DNA of 33,492 nt. Origin: Rhodospirillales bacterium CG15_BIG_FIL_POST_REV_8_21_14_020_66_15 (GTDB lineage: Bacteria; Pseudomonadota; Alphaproteobacteria; Rhodospirillales; Casp-alpha2). The notes beneath the pieces are model-generated. The model had not been told where the DNA came from and did not search any database. It was given only the letters and a program-made list of their open reading frames with translations. Made by a program: the position numbers and the translations under genes. This document shows positions 1 to 7,878 of this stretch, one piece after another; positions within the stretch are counted from its first letter, which is position 1, and every line of letters starts with the position of its first letter. The stretch covers positions 1-33,492 of the forward strand of contig PFFW01000040.1 of assembly GCA_002781745.1 (NCBI GenBank), written 5' to 3'.

Positions 1-69
1 AAGAACCTGCCGCCGGACAAGGTGCGCACCCTGCACCGCATCTCGACCCTGGGCGGCGTGCCGTCGTGA
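1..69 (+). CDS. 3' end of an unidentified gene (partial)
   Basis: The first 69 bases read in frame as a 22-residue C-terminal tail (ending RISTLGGVPS) closed by TGA at 67-69. The next gene starts with GTG at 66, so stop and start overlap as GTGA, which indicates translational coupling and supports this being a real gene end. The rest lies outside the window. The tail has no motif that I recognise, so no function is assigned. Confidence 0.55.
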   Translation, partial: KNLPPDKVRTLHRISTLGGVPS

Positions 70-359
70 GCGGCAGGGTCGCCCTGATGGTGGAATTCGG
101 CGTCAAGCCCGAGCGGCGCCAGGACTTCCTCGACCTCATGCGCTCGCACGCCAGGATGACGCTGGAGTCCGAGCCCGGCTGCGAGCGGTTCGACGTGCTC
201 GACCCCGTGGACGGCGGCGGCAGCGTGTTCCTCTACGAGCTTTACAGGGACAAGGCGGCGGTCGACGACCACATGAATTCGGCGCTGCTGGCGTCCACGC
301 GCGGCAGCTACGACGACATGATCACGTCCAAGCGCGTGGTGTGGTGCGGGGTTTCCTGA
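66..359 (+). CDS. Antibiotic biosynthesis monooxygenase (ABM/YgiN-like) domain protein
   Basis: This 97-residue protein has the size and pattern of a single-domain ABM (dimeric alpha-beta barrel) protein. It has an N-terminal beta strand (VALMVEFGVKPE), a helix (RRQDFLDLMRSHARMTLESE), the family-typical EPGCERFDV turn, then VFLYELYRDKAAVDDHMNS with a conserved HMNS-type helix start. Members include quinol monooxygenases such as YgiN and many proteins of unknown substrate. They act as small cytoplasmic dimers without a bound cofactor. The GTG start overlaps the stop of the upstream gene, so the two are probably co-transcribed. The family call is solid. The substrate cannot be read from the sequence. 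Confidence 0.85.
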   Translation: MSGRVALMVEFGVKPERRQDFLDLMRSHARMTLESEPGCERFDVLDPVDGGGSVFLYELYRDKAAVDDHMNSALLASTRGSYDDMITSKRVVWCGVS

Positions 360-369
360 TCGCAAACCG

Positions 370-466
370 TCGTGGCCGGGCTCCGACCCGGCATCCACAT
401 GCCGATCGAGTCGAAAACCGAGAGAAGGAAGGCGTGGATGCCCGTGTCAAGCACGGGCATGACGTC
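370..466. repeat. Pair of inverted REP-like palindromic units between convergent genes
   Basis: Two stem-loops lie in the gap between the ABM gene and convergent argG. Unit A (375-392) is GCCGGG-6 nt-CCCGGC. Unit B (438-460) is ATGCCCGTG-5 nt-CACGGGCAT, a perfect 9-bp stem. The reverse complement of unit A with its flank begins GTGGATGCC, as unit B does, so the units are diverged inverted copies of one sequence. Similar GGATGCCCG-type palindromes are widespread in alphaproteobacterial intergenic DNA. The element may serve as a bidirectional transcription end or mRNA stabiliser. Neither stem has a clear T-tract. Confidence 0.7.
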
Positions 467-474
467 GTTGGAGA

Positions 475-1686
475 CTACCCGCCGTTGCGCTTCAGCGTCA
501 TCAGGCGCAGCGCGTTCAGCTTGATGAAGCCCTGGGCGTCGCGCTGGTCGTAGACCTGGTCTTCCTCGAAGGTGACCAGGGCCTCGTCGTAGAGGCTGTT
601 GGGCGACTTGCGGCCGCTGACCATGACGTTGCCCTTGTACAGCTTGAGCCGCACCGTGCCCGTTACGCGCTCGGACGCCGTGTCGACGGCGGCCTGCAGC
701 ATTTTGCGTTCCGGCGCGAACCAGAAGCCGTTGTAGACCAGTTCCGCATAGCGCGGCATCAGCTCGTCCTTCTGGTGCATGGCGCCGCGGTCCAGCGTGA
801 TGCTCTCCATGGCGCGGCGGGCGTGGAACAGCACCGTGCCGCCGGGCGTCTCGTAGACGCCGCGCGACTTCATGCCGACGAAGCGATTCTCGACGATGTC
901 GGTCAGGCCGATGCCGTTGGCGCCGCCCAGTTCGTTGAGCCTGGCCAGCAGGGCCGCCGGCGACATCTTCTCGCCGTTCACGGCGACCGGGTCGCCCTTC
1001 TCGAAATCGATTTCGATCTCGGTCGGCGTGTCGGGCGCGGCCATGGGCGTGACCATGCGCGAAAGGATCAGGTCGTAGTCCGGCTCGACCCAGGGGTCCT
1101 CCAGCACCTTGCCCTCGGACGAGATGTGCAGAAGGTTGGCGTCCTGGGAATAGGGGGCCTCGCCGCGCTTGTCCTTGGGGATCGGTATCTGGTGCTTTTC
1201 GGCGTATTCGATCAGCCGCGTGCGCGACGTCAGGTCCCATTCGCGCCAGGGGGCGATGACGCGGATCGAGGGGTTGAGCGCGTAGTAGCCCAGTTCGAAC
1301 CGCACCTGGTCGTTGCCCTTTCCGGTCGCGCCATGGGCGACGGCGTCGGCCCCCGTCTCCCGGGCGATCTCGATCTGGCGCTTGGCGATCAGCGGCCGCG
1401 CGATGGAGGTGCCGAGAAGGTAGGTGCCCTCGTAGAGGGCGTTGGCGCGGAACATGGGGAACACGTAGTCGCGCACGAATTCCTCGCGCAGGTCCTCGAC
1501 GTAGATCTGCTTGATGCCCAGCATCTCGGCCTTCTTGCGCGCGGGCTCCAGCTCCTCGCCCTGGCCCAGGTCGGCGGTGAAGGTGACGACCTCGGCCTGA
1601 TAGGCGTCCTGCAGCCAGCGCAGGATGACCGAGGTATCCAGGCCGCCCGAATAGGCGAGCACGACTTTCTTGACGTCTTTGGTCAT
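475..1686 (-). CDS. argG: Argininosuccinate synthase
   Basis: The enzyme joins citrulline and aspartate with ATP hydrolysis to AMP, giving argininosuccinate in the penultimate step of arginine synthesis, in the cytoplasm. The 403-residue length is normal. The N-terminus has the PP-loop SGGLDTS (residues 13-19), followed by family segments such as [26 protein letters not shown] and the citrulline/aspartate-binding core containing [10 protein letters not shown]. The ATG at 1686 follows a GGGAA ribosome site at good spacing. Downstream it converges on the ABM gene across the REP-like pair. No other arg gene is adjacent, which is common for argG. Identification is secure. Confidence 0.98.
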   Translation of the reverse strand: MTKDVKKVVLAYSGGLDTSVILRWLQDAYQAEVVTFTADLGQGEELEPARKKAEMLGIKQIYVEDLREEFVRDYVFPMFRANALYEGTYLLGTSIARPLIAKRQIEIARETGADAVAHGATGKGNDQVRFELGYYALNPSIRVIAPWREWDLTSRTRLIEYAEKHQIPIPKDKRGEAPYSQDANLLHISSEGKVLEDPWVEPDYDLILSRMVTPMAAPDTPTEIEIDFEKGDPVAVNGEKMSPAALLARLNELGGANGIGLTDIVENRFVGMKSRGVYETPGGTVLFHARRAMESITLDRGAMHQKDELMPRYAELVYNGFWFAPERKMLQAAVDTASERVTGTVRLKLYKGNVMVSGRKSPNSLYDEALVTFEEDQVYDQRDAQGFIKLNALRLMTLKRNGG

Positions 1687-1747
1687 GGACGGGTTCCCTA
1701 GTGCGGCGCGGACCCTTGTCTAAGGGGGCCCGGCGGAAAGACGGCGC

Positions 1748-1775
1748 AGTATAGGGATTTCGCCTGCGCCCGCAA
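1748..1775 (-). promoter_or_regulatory. Candidate sigma-70 promoter of argG
   Basis: On the minus strand, TTGCGG (1775-1770) and TATACT (1753-1748) are separated by 16 bp. The -10 hexamer matches TATAAT at five of six positions. The site lies about 60 bp upstream of the argG start, in the short gap after the outer-membrane protein gene, so argG need not depend on readthrough. It was identified by eye only. Confidence 0.45.
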
Positions 1776-1795
1776 CAAGGCCGACGGGCGGGCCG

Positions 1796-3214
1796 TTAGA
1801 AATTGTAGAGCAGGCTGGCCGAGAAGACGTTGGTATAGGCCTTGTCGGACAGCAGGTACAACTCCCACTCGCCGCGCAGGCCGATGCGGTCCGAGAACCG
1901 GTAGTCGGCGCCCAGGCCGACCACGACGCCGGTGCCCGATTCCTCGCTTCGCGAGACGGGCGCCGCATCGTCCGCGTCCTCCCACCAGAAGGCGACGCCG
2001 GCCCTGGCGAAGGGCGACATCCGGCTGTTCAGGGGGAGGGACAACAGGCTGCCGATGGTGAACGCCCGCAACGTGCTTTCGAAGGCCGTGCCCGACGGCA
2101 GGGTCTCCGTGAAGGAGCCGACGGTGCCGAAGGACATCTCGAGGGCCAGGAAGTCGCTGGGCCGGTAGCCGCCGGTCAGCTTCCAGGTGAGGAGGTCCTC
2201 GTCCACCGTGGTGTTGTTGAGGTCCGATTCGTAATCCAGCATGCCGAGGCCCAGGCCGACGCCGGCGTAGAACCGGCGCGGCCGTGCGGGCGCAAGGTCC
2301 TCGGCCGACACCGCCTGCTTCTGGCTGGCGTAGCGCGCGGCGGCGTCGCCCGCCGGCGCCGGCGGCGCGGCCCGCTCCGGCGGGGCCCACGCGGACGCGG
2401 GCGGCGGCGCCTGCCGCGCCGGCGCGCGGTAGCCGGGATGGGCCGGATGGGTCTGTGCCGCCGGTTGCGCCGGATAGGAACGGTAGGCGGGATAGGCGGG
2501 AGGTGCCGGCGGATTGACGGTCTGCGACGGCGCCGGGGCCGGCGGGACGGCGCGGACGTTCGGGTTGCCGCCCTCGCGGAACAGCCAGTCGTTGACGGAC
2601 AGGCCTCCCGCCTGGGCCAGTTCCACCGGTCGTGCAAGGGCTTCCGCCGGGCCGCCGTCGAACAGCATTTCCGCGCCCCCGGCGGCGGCGACCTCGAACG
2701 GCTCGGTCCGCCGCGCGCGCGCCTGCCTGCCGGCGGGGGCGGGGACCAGGGCGCCGGTAATCGACGTGTGGGGCGCCGGCAGAAGTACGCGCGGACGGCG
2801 CGGCTCCGGACCGTCCGCCGCCGCCAGGTCGATGACGATGCGCGCGCCCCGGCCGTCCCCGGGCAAAAGGGTGAACTGTCGGCGGATGTCGGCGGGTTGC
2901 CGCGTCTTGATGACGAGGCGGCTGCCCCGTTCCGTCGGCGTCACCTCGATGGCGCGGATGATGCCGCGGGCGCGGGGGGTGTCGGCGGCGGCGGGAGCCG
3001 CGCCGGAAACCGTCAGGACGATCTCGTCCCTGCCCGGAAAGGCGAACTTGTAGGGAACGGGCCGCGCGGTCTCCAGCACCAGGCGCGTGAAGTCCTTGTG
3101 CAGGCCCGTACGCACGTCGAGTCCGGCCGCCTCGCCCGCGCGCGCGGGGCCGCCCGCAAGGCCGAAAACAAGGCCCGCGGCGGCAAGGTGGCGGATCAGG
3201 CGCAACCGAGACAT
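1796..3214 (-). CDS. Outer-membrane beta-barrel protein with N-terminal AMIN-like domain
   Basis: This 472-residue exported protein begins with a signal peptide (about 1-26, ending ARA). Residues about 28-135 resemble an AMIN domain, the beta-rich module that in cell-division amidases and secretins binds cell-wall sites (VRTGLHKDFTRLVLET, then a region ending ARIVIDLAAADG). A proline/alanine/tyrosine-rich linker spans about 205-300. The last about 165 residues are an OmpA-like/opacity-type barrel, with alternating strands beginning RRFYAGVGLGLGM and a terminal Phe (SLLYNF) of the kind read by the Bam machinery. The likely location is the outer membrane with a periplasmic N-terminus. Its function is unknown. 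A tether between envelope layers is an inference. Confidence 0.75.
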   Translation of the reverse strand: MSRLRLIRHLAAAGLVFGLAGGPARAGEAAGLDVRTGLHKDFTRLVLETARPVPYKFAFPGRDEIVLTVSGAAPAAADTPRARGIIRAIEVTPTERGSRLVIKTRQPADIRRQFTLLPGDGRGARIVIDLAAADGPEPRRPRVLLPAPHTSITGALVPAPAGRQARARRTEPFEVAAAGGAEMLFDGGPAEALARPVELAQAGGLSVNDWLFREGGNPNVRAVPPAPAPSQTVNPPAPPAYPAYRSYPAQPAAQTHPAHPGYRAPARQAPPPASAWAPPERAAPPAPAGDAAARYASQKQAVSAEDLAPARPRRFYAGVGLGLGMLDYESDLNNTTVDEDLLTWKLTGGYRPSDFLALEMSFGTVGSFTETLPSGTAFESTLRAFTIGSLLSLPLNSRMSPFARAGVAFWWEDADDAAPVSRSEESGTGVVVGLGADYRFSDRIGLRGEWELYLLSDKAYTNVFSASLLYNF

Positions 3215-3240
3215 GAACCCCCGACGTCAAGAAACCCCTG

Positions 3241-3271
3241 TAACCGATTGAGTCTAGGGGAAGACCGGTTA
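3241..3271. other. Imperfect hairpin between the PAP2 gene and the outer-membrane protein gene
   Basis: TAACCG (3241-3246) pairs with CGGTTA (3266-3271), and an inner GTCT/AGAC stem encloses a 6-nt loop after a small bulge. It lies past the stop of the minus-strand PAP2 gene and upstream of the outer-membrane protein start. It could end the rlmN operon transcript or act in the leader of the next gene. There is no U-tract, so it is not called a terminator. Confidence 0.3.
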
Positions 3272-3294
3272 AGACAGTCTGAACGGGCGGGACG

Positions 3295-3960
3295 TCAGGG
3301 CCGCAGGTTGATGCCGCGCCGGTCGTAGACGTAATGCTTCAGAAGCAGCGGCACGACGGCGCCGATGTAGCTGCCCATGACCACGTCCGACAGGTAATGG
3401 ACGCTCGCCAGGAAGCGGCTGGTGGCGACCGCCGTGGCGAAGGCGAACAGCAGCGGCCACAGGCGCGGGAAGATCAGGATCAGCGACACGGCGAGCGACC
3501 ACACCATCTGGGAATGGCCGGACGGGTAGGAGTTCATGCCGAAATCCGTATTGAAGGGAATGAAGCCGGTGACCCCGTTCTCCAGCAGTTCGCGCGGCCG
3601 GATGCGGCCGATCAGGAATTTGAGGACGTTGACCAGCACCCCGGCGGCGGCGATGGACAGGATGACGAACAATGCCGCGTGCATGGCGCGGCGCAGGCCC
3701 TCACGTCCCGCGGCCAGGCGCCGGCGCAAAATCCAGCACGCGGCGGCGACCACGGCGGCGGCGGCGAAATAGAATTCGGGCTTGCCGAGCGCCCCCATCC
3801 AATGGCTGAAGAAGCGGCGCGTGCCGGCGTCGAAGGCATCGCGGAAGAAGCGCGCCGCCGGCTCGTCCAGGAAGGCCATGGCGAGCGCCGAAACCGCCGC
3901 CGCCGCGGCGAAGCCGCCGACGATCAGGCGCCAGTTGGGCCGGGCCGCCGCCTCCGTCAT
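3295..3960 (-). CDS. PAP2-family membrane phosphatase
   Basis: This 221-residue integral membrane protein carries all three PAP2 signature motifs: K-x6-RP (K114 to P122), PSGH (146-149) and SR-x5-H-x3-D (S181, R182, H188, D192). Family members remove phosphate from lipid substrates such as undecaprenyl diphosphate, lipid A or phosphatidylglycerol phosphate on the outer face of the inner membrane. About five to six hydrophobic segments flank the motifs. The start codon overlaps the end of the ArnT-like gene by 4 bp. That coupling suggests a role in polyprenyl-phosphate recycling or lipid A modification. The substrate is inferred from the neighbour and is not shown by the sequence. Confidence 0.93.
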   Translation of the reverse strand: MTEAAARPNWRLIVGGFAAAAAVSALAMAFLDEPAARFFRDAFDAGTRRFFSHWMGALGKPEFYFAAAAVVAAACWILRRRLAAGREGLRRAMHAALFVILSIAAAGVLVNVLKFLIGRIRPRELLENGVTGFIPFNTDFGMNSYPSGHSQMVWSLAVSLILIFPRLWPLLFAFATAVATSRFLASVHYLSDVVMGSYIGAVVPLLLKHYVYDRRGINLRP

Positions 3961-5666
3961 TCGCCGGCTCCCTTGGGAACGAAGACGTGCAGCGTCACGG
4001 GACTGCCCTTGGAATAGTTGATGCCGGAAACGCGGGCGGCCTCCCTGACCGTCGCCGCCCCGGGGCCCAGCGCCCGGGTGAAGGCGTCAAGCTCGCGGCC
4101 CTCGACGATGGCGGCGCGGTCATGCCCCGTCAACAGGTGCCGCGCCGCGCCGCCGCCGGAGGTCAAGACCGTGTCCGTGCCGGTAAGGAACACCAGCGAC
4201 GGCTCCGAGAACCCTGCGGCCGCGACGACGGGCCGGGGGCCGTCCTTTGCCTCCGCCGCCACGGCCCGGGCCGCGCGCTCGGCGACCCACAGGGGGGCGA
4301 AGCCCGGCAGCATCAGCCAGATCACCATGGCGGTCAGGACGCCGCCGGAAATCAGGGAGTTCTCCAGCGCCTCATTCAGGACGTGGTGCTTCATGGCCGC
4401 CGCCGTGGTGGCCAGAAGGTAGAGCGCGAACAGCGCGAAGAACCAGGTACGCCAATTTGATTCGAATCCGAAATGAAAAGGCAGATAGGCGGCCGCGCCG
4501 CCGAGGGCCAGGCCGACCAGCGCCCACAGCCCGCCCGTCAGCCACAGCACGCGCTTGTCGTACCAGGGGGCCCTGCCGTCGAGGATGGCGATGGCCGAGC
4601 GCGCGCAGAGCAGCGCCAGCGCCGGATAGAGCGGCAGCACGTAATGCGGCAGCTTGGTCGGGATCGCCTCGAACAGGAGCCAGGCCGGCAGCAGCCAGGC
4701 CAGGCAGAAGCGCAGCGCCGGGTCGCTCCGTTCCTTCCAGGCGCGGAACAGCGACGGCCAGGCCAGGAACACGCCCGGCCAGAAGAACAGCAGCATCAGG
4801 ACGAAATAGTATCCCGGCGGCGCGCCGTGGGATTCCTGGCCGCCCAGCAATTTGGGGATCAGGTCGGTGGTGATCGCGGTCATGACGAAGCCGCCGCCGT
4901 CCCCGCCGCCGACCATGAGGAACCAGGGCAGGGCGAGGGCCAGCATCAACGGCAGGCCCCACAGCCATCCCAGCCCCTTGATCCATTTGCCGTCGCGGTC
5001 GGCGATCGCAAGGGCCGCCATGGTCAGCAGGGTGACGAGCGGCGCGATGGGCCCCTTGATCAGCACCCCCGCCGCGATTGCGAGCCAGAACAGGAGCGCC
5101 CAGGCGGCCCCCGGCGGCCCTTCGCCCGCCTTCGCCGCCAGATAGTGGCGCGCCAGGGCCAGTTGCTGCGCCATGACGCAGGCGAGCAGCACCGCGTCGG
5201 TCTTGGCCTGATGGGCCTCGAGGATCACGAGGACCGAAGCCGCCAGCATTCCCGCCCCGGCGAAAGCCGTGCGCCGGTCGAACAGCCGCACCCCCAGCAT
5301 GAACGTCAGCAGCACCGCCGCCCAGGCGCCGATCGCCGACGGCACGCGGTAGGCCCAGATCTCGCGCGCCGGGGTGTCGGACAGCAGGGTCACGCTGGCC
5401 GCCTGCAGCCAGTGGATGCCGGCGGGCTTCTTGTGGCGCGGCTGGTCCTGGAAGCGGATGTCGACGAAGTCGCCCGTCTCCAGCATCTGCGCCGTCGCCT
5501 GGGCGAAACGGGCCTCGTCGCGGTCGAGCGGCGGCAGGCTGGCGATGCCCGGCAGGAACAGGACGCAGCAGAACAGGGTCAGCAGCGCATAGGGCTTCCA
5601 GCCCTCCGCCGGCGCGGCGACGAGCCGCCGGCCCGGGCGCGGGGCGTTCTTGGCGGCGGCGCTCAT
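3957..5666 (-). CDS. ArnT-like (PMT/GT83) glycosyltransferase
   Basis: This 569-residue polytopic membrane protein belongs to the dolichyl/undecaprenyl-phosphate-sugar transferase superfamily. Near the N-terminus, LPPLDRDEARFAQATAQML includes the acidic D-x-DE pair used by GT-C enzymes as catalytic base and metal site. It is followed by the ArnT-like HKKPAGIHWLQ segment. About a dozen hydrophobic helices follow, then a small C-terminal periplasmic domain. ArnT itself moves aminoarabinose from undecaprenyl phosphate to lipid A. No Arn biosynthesis genes are nearby, so a different sugar or acceptor is possible. The gene overlaps the DUF427 gene upstream and the PAP2 gene downstream by 4 bp each. 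Confidence 0.88.
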   Translation of the reverse strand: MSAAAKNAPRPGRRLVAAPAEGWKPYALLTLFCCVLFLPGIASLPPLDRDEARFAQATAQMLETGDFVDIRFQDQPRHKKPAGIHWLQAASVTLLSDTPAREIWAYRVPSAIGAWAAVLLTFMLGVRLFDRRTAFAGAGMLAASVLVILEAHQAKTDAVLLACVMAQQLALARHYLAAKAGEGPPGAAWALLFWLAIAAGVLIKGPIAPLVTLLTMAALAIADRDGKWIKGLGWLWGLPLMLALALPWFLMVGGGDGGGFVMTAITTDLIPKLLGGQESHGAPPGYYFVLMLLFFWPGVFLAWPSLFRAWKERSDPALRFCLAWLLPAWLLFEAIPTKLPHYVLPLYPALALLCARSAIAILDGRAPWYDKRVLWLTGGLWALVGLALGGAAAYLPFHFGFESNWRTWFFALFALYLLATTAAAMKHHVLNEALENSLISGGVLTAMVIWLMLPGFAPLWVAERAARAVAAEAKDGPRPVVAAAGFSEPSLVFLTGTDTVLTSGGGAARHLLTGHDRAAIVEGRELDAFTRALGPGAATVREAARVSGINYSKGSPVTLHVFVPKGAGE

Positions 5667-6055
5667 GCCGGCGGCGCCTGGACCTGCCTGTCGCCGACGA
5701 ACCAGCAGTCCATGCGGTCCCAGTAGAACGCGATATGCCCGGCGATGGCGGCGCAGGCGGGGATCGGCGCGGGATAGGCCCAGGCGATGTCGGGCTCCGC
5801 GTGCGCGCCCATACGAAAGGTCCAGTAGTGGGCCTCGCCCTTCTTCGGGCAGGTGGTCCGGGTTTTCGTCGGCGTCAGGAATTCGGCCAGGCGCACGTCC
5901 TCGGGCGGGAAGTAGAACACGGCGGGGTATCCGCCCTCGCGCAGGACCTTCACGTTGGTGCTGTCGGCGATGACGATGCCGCGGACGGCGGTGCGCACGC
6001 GGCCCGGGAAATCGGCGATCGCGACCCCGCCGGAGGCGGCGGCCCGGTCAGGCAT
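5663..6055 (-). CDS. DUF427 domain protein
   Basis: This 130-residue soluble protein matches the DUF427 pattern: [25 protein letters not shown] near the N-terminus, PPEDVR, then the [14 protein letters not shown] segment with its conserved Cys and Tyr-Trp, and a C-terminal [11 protein letters not shown]. The family forms a small beta-rich fold of unknown biochemical role. It overlaps rlmN by 8 bp upstream and the glycosyltransferase gene by 4 bp downstream, so it is translated as part of that operon. The family assignment is confident. No function is claimed. Confidence 0.9.
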   Translation of the reverse strand: MPDRAAASGGVAIADFPGRVRTAVRGIVIADSTNVKVLREGGYPAVFYFPPEDVRLAEFLTPTKTRTTCPKKGEAHYWTFRMGAHAEPDIAWAYPAPIPACAAIAGHIAFYWDRMDCWFVGDRQVQAPPA

Positions 6056-7232
6056 TGCCCGCCGCGTTCGGAGCGCGGGCGTCCGCGCCGGCCGGGGCCA
6101 GGGCCTCGACCCGCGCCGCCATGCGCTTCAGGCGTTCCTGTTCCCTGGCGCGCTCGCTGGCCGATTTCAACTGCCCGCAGGCGGCCATGATGTCGCGCCC
6201 GCGCGGCTGGCGGATGGGGGAGGAGAAGCCGCCGTCATTAAGAATCTTGACGAACTTGTCCATCGCCTCGGGCGTCGAGCATTCGTAGGGCGCGCCGGGC
6301 CAGGCGTTGAAGGGGATCAGGTTGAACTTGGCGGGGATGCCCTTGATCAGACGCAGCAGCTGCCGCGCGTCGGCTTCCGAGTCGTTGACGCCCTTCAGCA
6401 TCACGTATTCGAAGGTGATGCGCCGCGCGTTGTTGGCGCCGGGATAGTCGCGGCAGGCGCGGATCAGCTCCTTCAGGGGATACTTGCGGTTGATGGGCAC
6501 CAGCACGTCGCGCAGCTCGTCCGTCACGGCATGCAGGCTGACCGCCAGATTGACGCCCAGGTCCTCGCCGCATCTCTCCATCATCGGCACCACGCCCGAG
6601 GTCGACAGCGTGATGCGCCGCTTGGACAGCGCGATGCCCTCGCCGTCCATGATGATCTTCAGCGCGCGTGAGACGTTGTCGTAATTGAACAGGGGCTCGC
6701 CCATGCCCATCATCACGATGTTGGAGATCAGCCGCCCGCCGTCCTTGGGCGTCGGCCATTCGCCGTAACTGTCACGGGCGACCATGAACTGGCCGACGAT
6801 CTCGGCCGAGGTCAGGTTGCGCACCAGCTTCTGCGTGCCCGTGTGGCAGAAGGTGCAGGTCAGGGTGCAGCCGACCTGGGACGAGATGCAGACCGCGCCC
6901 CGGTCGTCCTCGGGGATGTAGACGGTCTCGGCCTCGTTGCCGTCGGCGAACTTCATCAGCCACTTGCGGGTGCGGTCCTCGGACGTCTGCTCGCGGCTGA
7001 CGGCGGGCTTGCGGACCTCGAAGACCTCGGCCAGCTTCGCCTGCAGCGGCCGGGCCAGGGTCGTCATCCGGGCGAAGTCGGTCGCCCCCTGGTGATAGAT
7101 CCAGTGCCACAACTGCTTGGTGCGGAACGGCTTTTCGCCCACGGCGGCAACCGCCGCCGCCAGTTCCTCGCGGGACAGGCCGACCAGGTTGATCTTTTCG
7201 GGCGCCGGGGTGGTGGACGTCTCGGTCATCAT
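6048..7232 (-). CDS. rlmN: Dual-specificity 23S rRNA/tRNA adenine-C2 methyltransferase RlmN
   Basis: This radical-SAM enzyme methylates C2 of A2503 in 23S rRNA and of A37 in some tRNAs. The 394-residue protein has the cluster motif C122-x3-C126-x2-C129. Upstream is C115 in [10 protein letters not shown], equivalent to E. coli Cys118, and near the C-terminus C352 in [10 protein letters not shown], equivalent to the methyl-carrying Cys355. The family segment [13 protein letters not shown] is also present. It is the first gene of an overlapping four-gene minus-strand operon. Two consecutive ATG codons (7232 and 7229) compete as start. GAGG lies about 7 nt before the second, so 7229 is equally possible. 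Confidence 0.97.
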   Translation of the reverse strand: MMTETSTTPAPEKINLVGLSREELAAAVAAVGEKPFRTKQLWHWIYHQGATDFARMTTLARPLQAKLAEVFEVRKPAVSREQTSEDRTRKWLMKFADGNEAETVYIPEDDRGAVCISSQVGCTLTCTFCHTGTQKLVRNLTSAEIVGQFMVARDSYGEWPTPKDGGRLISNIVMMGMGEPLFNYDNVSRALKIIMDGEGIALSKRRITLSTSGVVPMMERCGEDLGVNLAVSLHAVTDELRDVLVPINRKYPLKELIRACRDYPGANNARRITFEYVMLKGVNDSEADARQLLRLIKGIPAKFNLIPFNAWPGAPYECSTPEAMDKFVKILNDGGFSSPIRQPRGRDIMAACGQLKSASERAREQERLKRMAARVEALAPAGADARAPNAAGNA

Positions 7233-7239
7233 GGGCCCT

Positions 7240-7268
7240 CATATAGCGCGTCTGGGCCTGCTTCCCAA
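7240..7268 (-). promoter_or_regulatory. Candidate promoter of the rlmN operon
   Basis: On the minus strand, TTGGGA (7268-7263) and TATATG (7245-7240) are 17 bp apart. The -35 half lies inside a 13-bp interrupted palindrome (TTCCC-AAT-GGGAA, 7262-7274). The -10 ends 7 nt before the ATG at 7232, so the predicted transcript would have almost no leader. Each hexamer matches consensus at only about four positions. Confidence 0.3.
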
Positions 7269-7287
7269 TGGGAAAGGAAACGAAAGG

Positions 7288-7794
7288 CTAAACCCCGCAG
7301 GCCTTGCCGATGGCCTTCCAGGCGGCGGTGAAGCCCTTCAGGGAATAGGTATCCGTGGTCAGGGTGCCGCGGTTGGAGGTGCCCTTGACCACCATCTCGA
7401 CGCCGCGGATCATGGCGTCGACCAGCGCTTTGTCCTTGCCTTCCTCGGCGAAGGCATGGCCGTCCGTGGTGAACAGCGTGAAGGTATTGTCGCCTATGGC
7501 GACCGTGACCTGCGATCCTTCCTTGTAGGTATACCCCGTGGTGACGGAGACGACGCCGTTCTCCTTGTCCCTGGGGCGGTGGGTCACCAGCATGACCACG
7601 CGGCCGCGCGCCGAGTACTTGCCTTCCATCTTCTTGGGCTCGGACCCCATGTAGCAGATCTTGGCCCCCGACTCCTCGGCCGTATAGGCCTCCCAGTCGT
7701 CGAACAGGCCGATCAGTTCCGGCGCCGCCTGGGCGGCGGCGGGGACAATCAGGGCCAAGGCGGCAAGCGCCGGTGCGAAAAGGCGGCGGATCAT
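7288..7794 (-). CDS. IalB-family (invasion associated locus B) periplasmic protein
   Basis: This 168-residue secreted protein has a clear signal peptide (MIRRLFAPALAALALIVPAA, cut after AQA). The mature part follows the IalB pattern: FDDWEAYT, then GAKICYMGSEPKKMEG, a basic RGRVVMLVTHRP strand, and a C-terminal ACGV whose Cys could pair with the first. The family is named for a Bartonella factor needed for red-cell invasion, but it is widespread in free-living alphaproteobacteria, where its role is unknown. I chose the start at 7794 because the signal peptide begins there. The open frame extends far upstream only because the opposite strand is coding. It is divergent from the asparaginase gene. 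Confidence 0.85.
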   Translation of the reverse strand: MIRRLFAPALAALALIVPAAAQAAPELIGLFDDWEAYTAEESGAKICYMGSEPKKMEGKYSARGRVVMLVTHRPRDKENGVVSVTTGYTYKEGSQVTVAIGDNTFTLFTTDGHAFAEEGKDKALVDAMIRGVEMVVKGTSNRGTLTTDTYSLKGFTAAWKAIGKACGV

Positions 7795-7800
7795 CGCCCA

Positions 7801-7829
7801 TAGATAGCCGGGACTGGGCCGCGCCTCAA
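7801..7829 (-). promoter_or_regulatory. Candidate promoter of the IalB-like gene
   Basis: TTGAGG (7829-7824) and TATCTA (7806-7801) are separated by 17 bp on the minus strand. The -10 ends 6 nt before the ATG, which would give a nearly leaderless transcript. The -10 is weak, so this is tentative. Confidence 0.25.
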
Positions 7830-7878
7830 GTGCGGTAGGGGCCGAAGCGCTCGCCGTCCTTGCCAGCGCCGCCGTTCG

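Noticed and set aside
775-1701. Long plus-strand open frame opposite argG, and similar long antisense frames opposite the ArnT-like, aacS, pheT and FAD oxidoreductase genes
   Set aside because: They are by-products of high GC. Their proteins are Arg/Ala/Gly/Pro- or His/Gln-rich, lack recognisable motifs, and lie opposite well-identified genes.
1698-3230. 510-residue frame overlapping the outer-membrane protein gene on the same strand
   Set aside because: It is extremely Arg/Pro/Gly-rich without domains, while the 1796-3214 frame has a signal peptide, an AMIN-like domain and a barrel.
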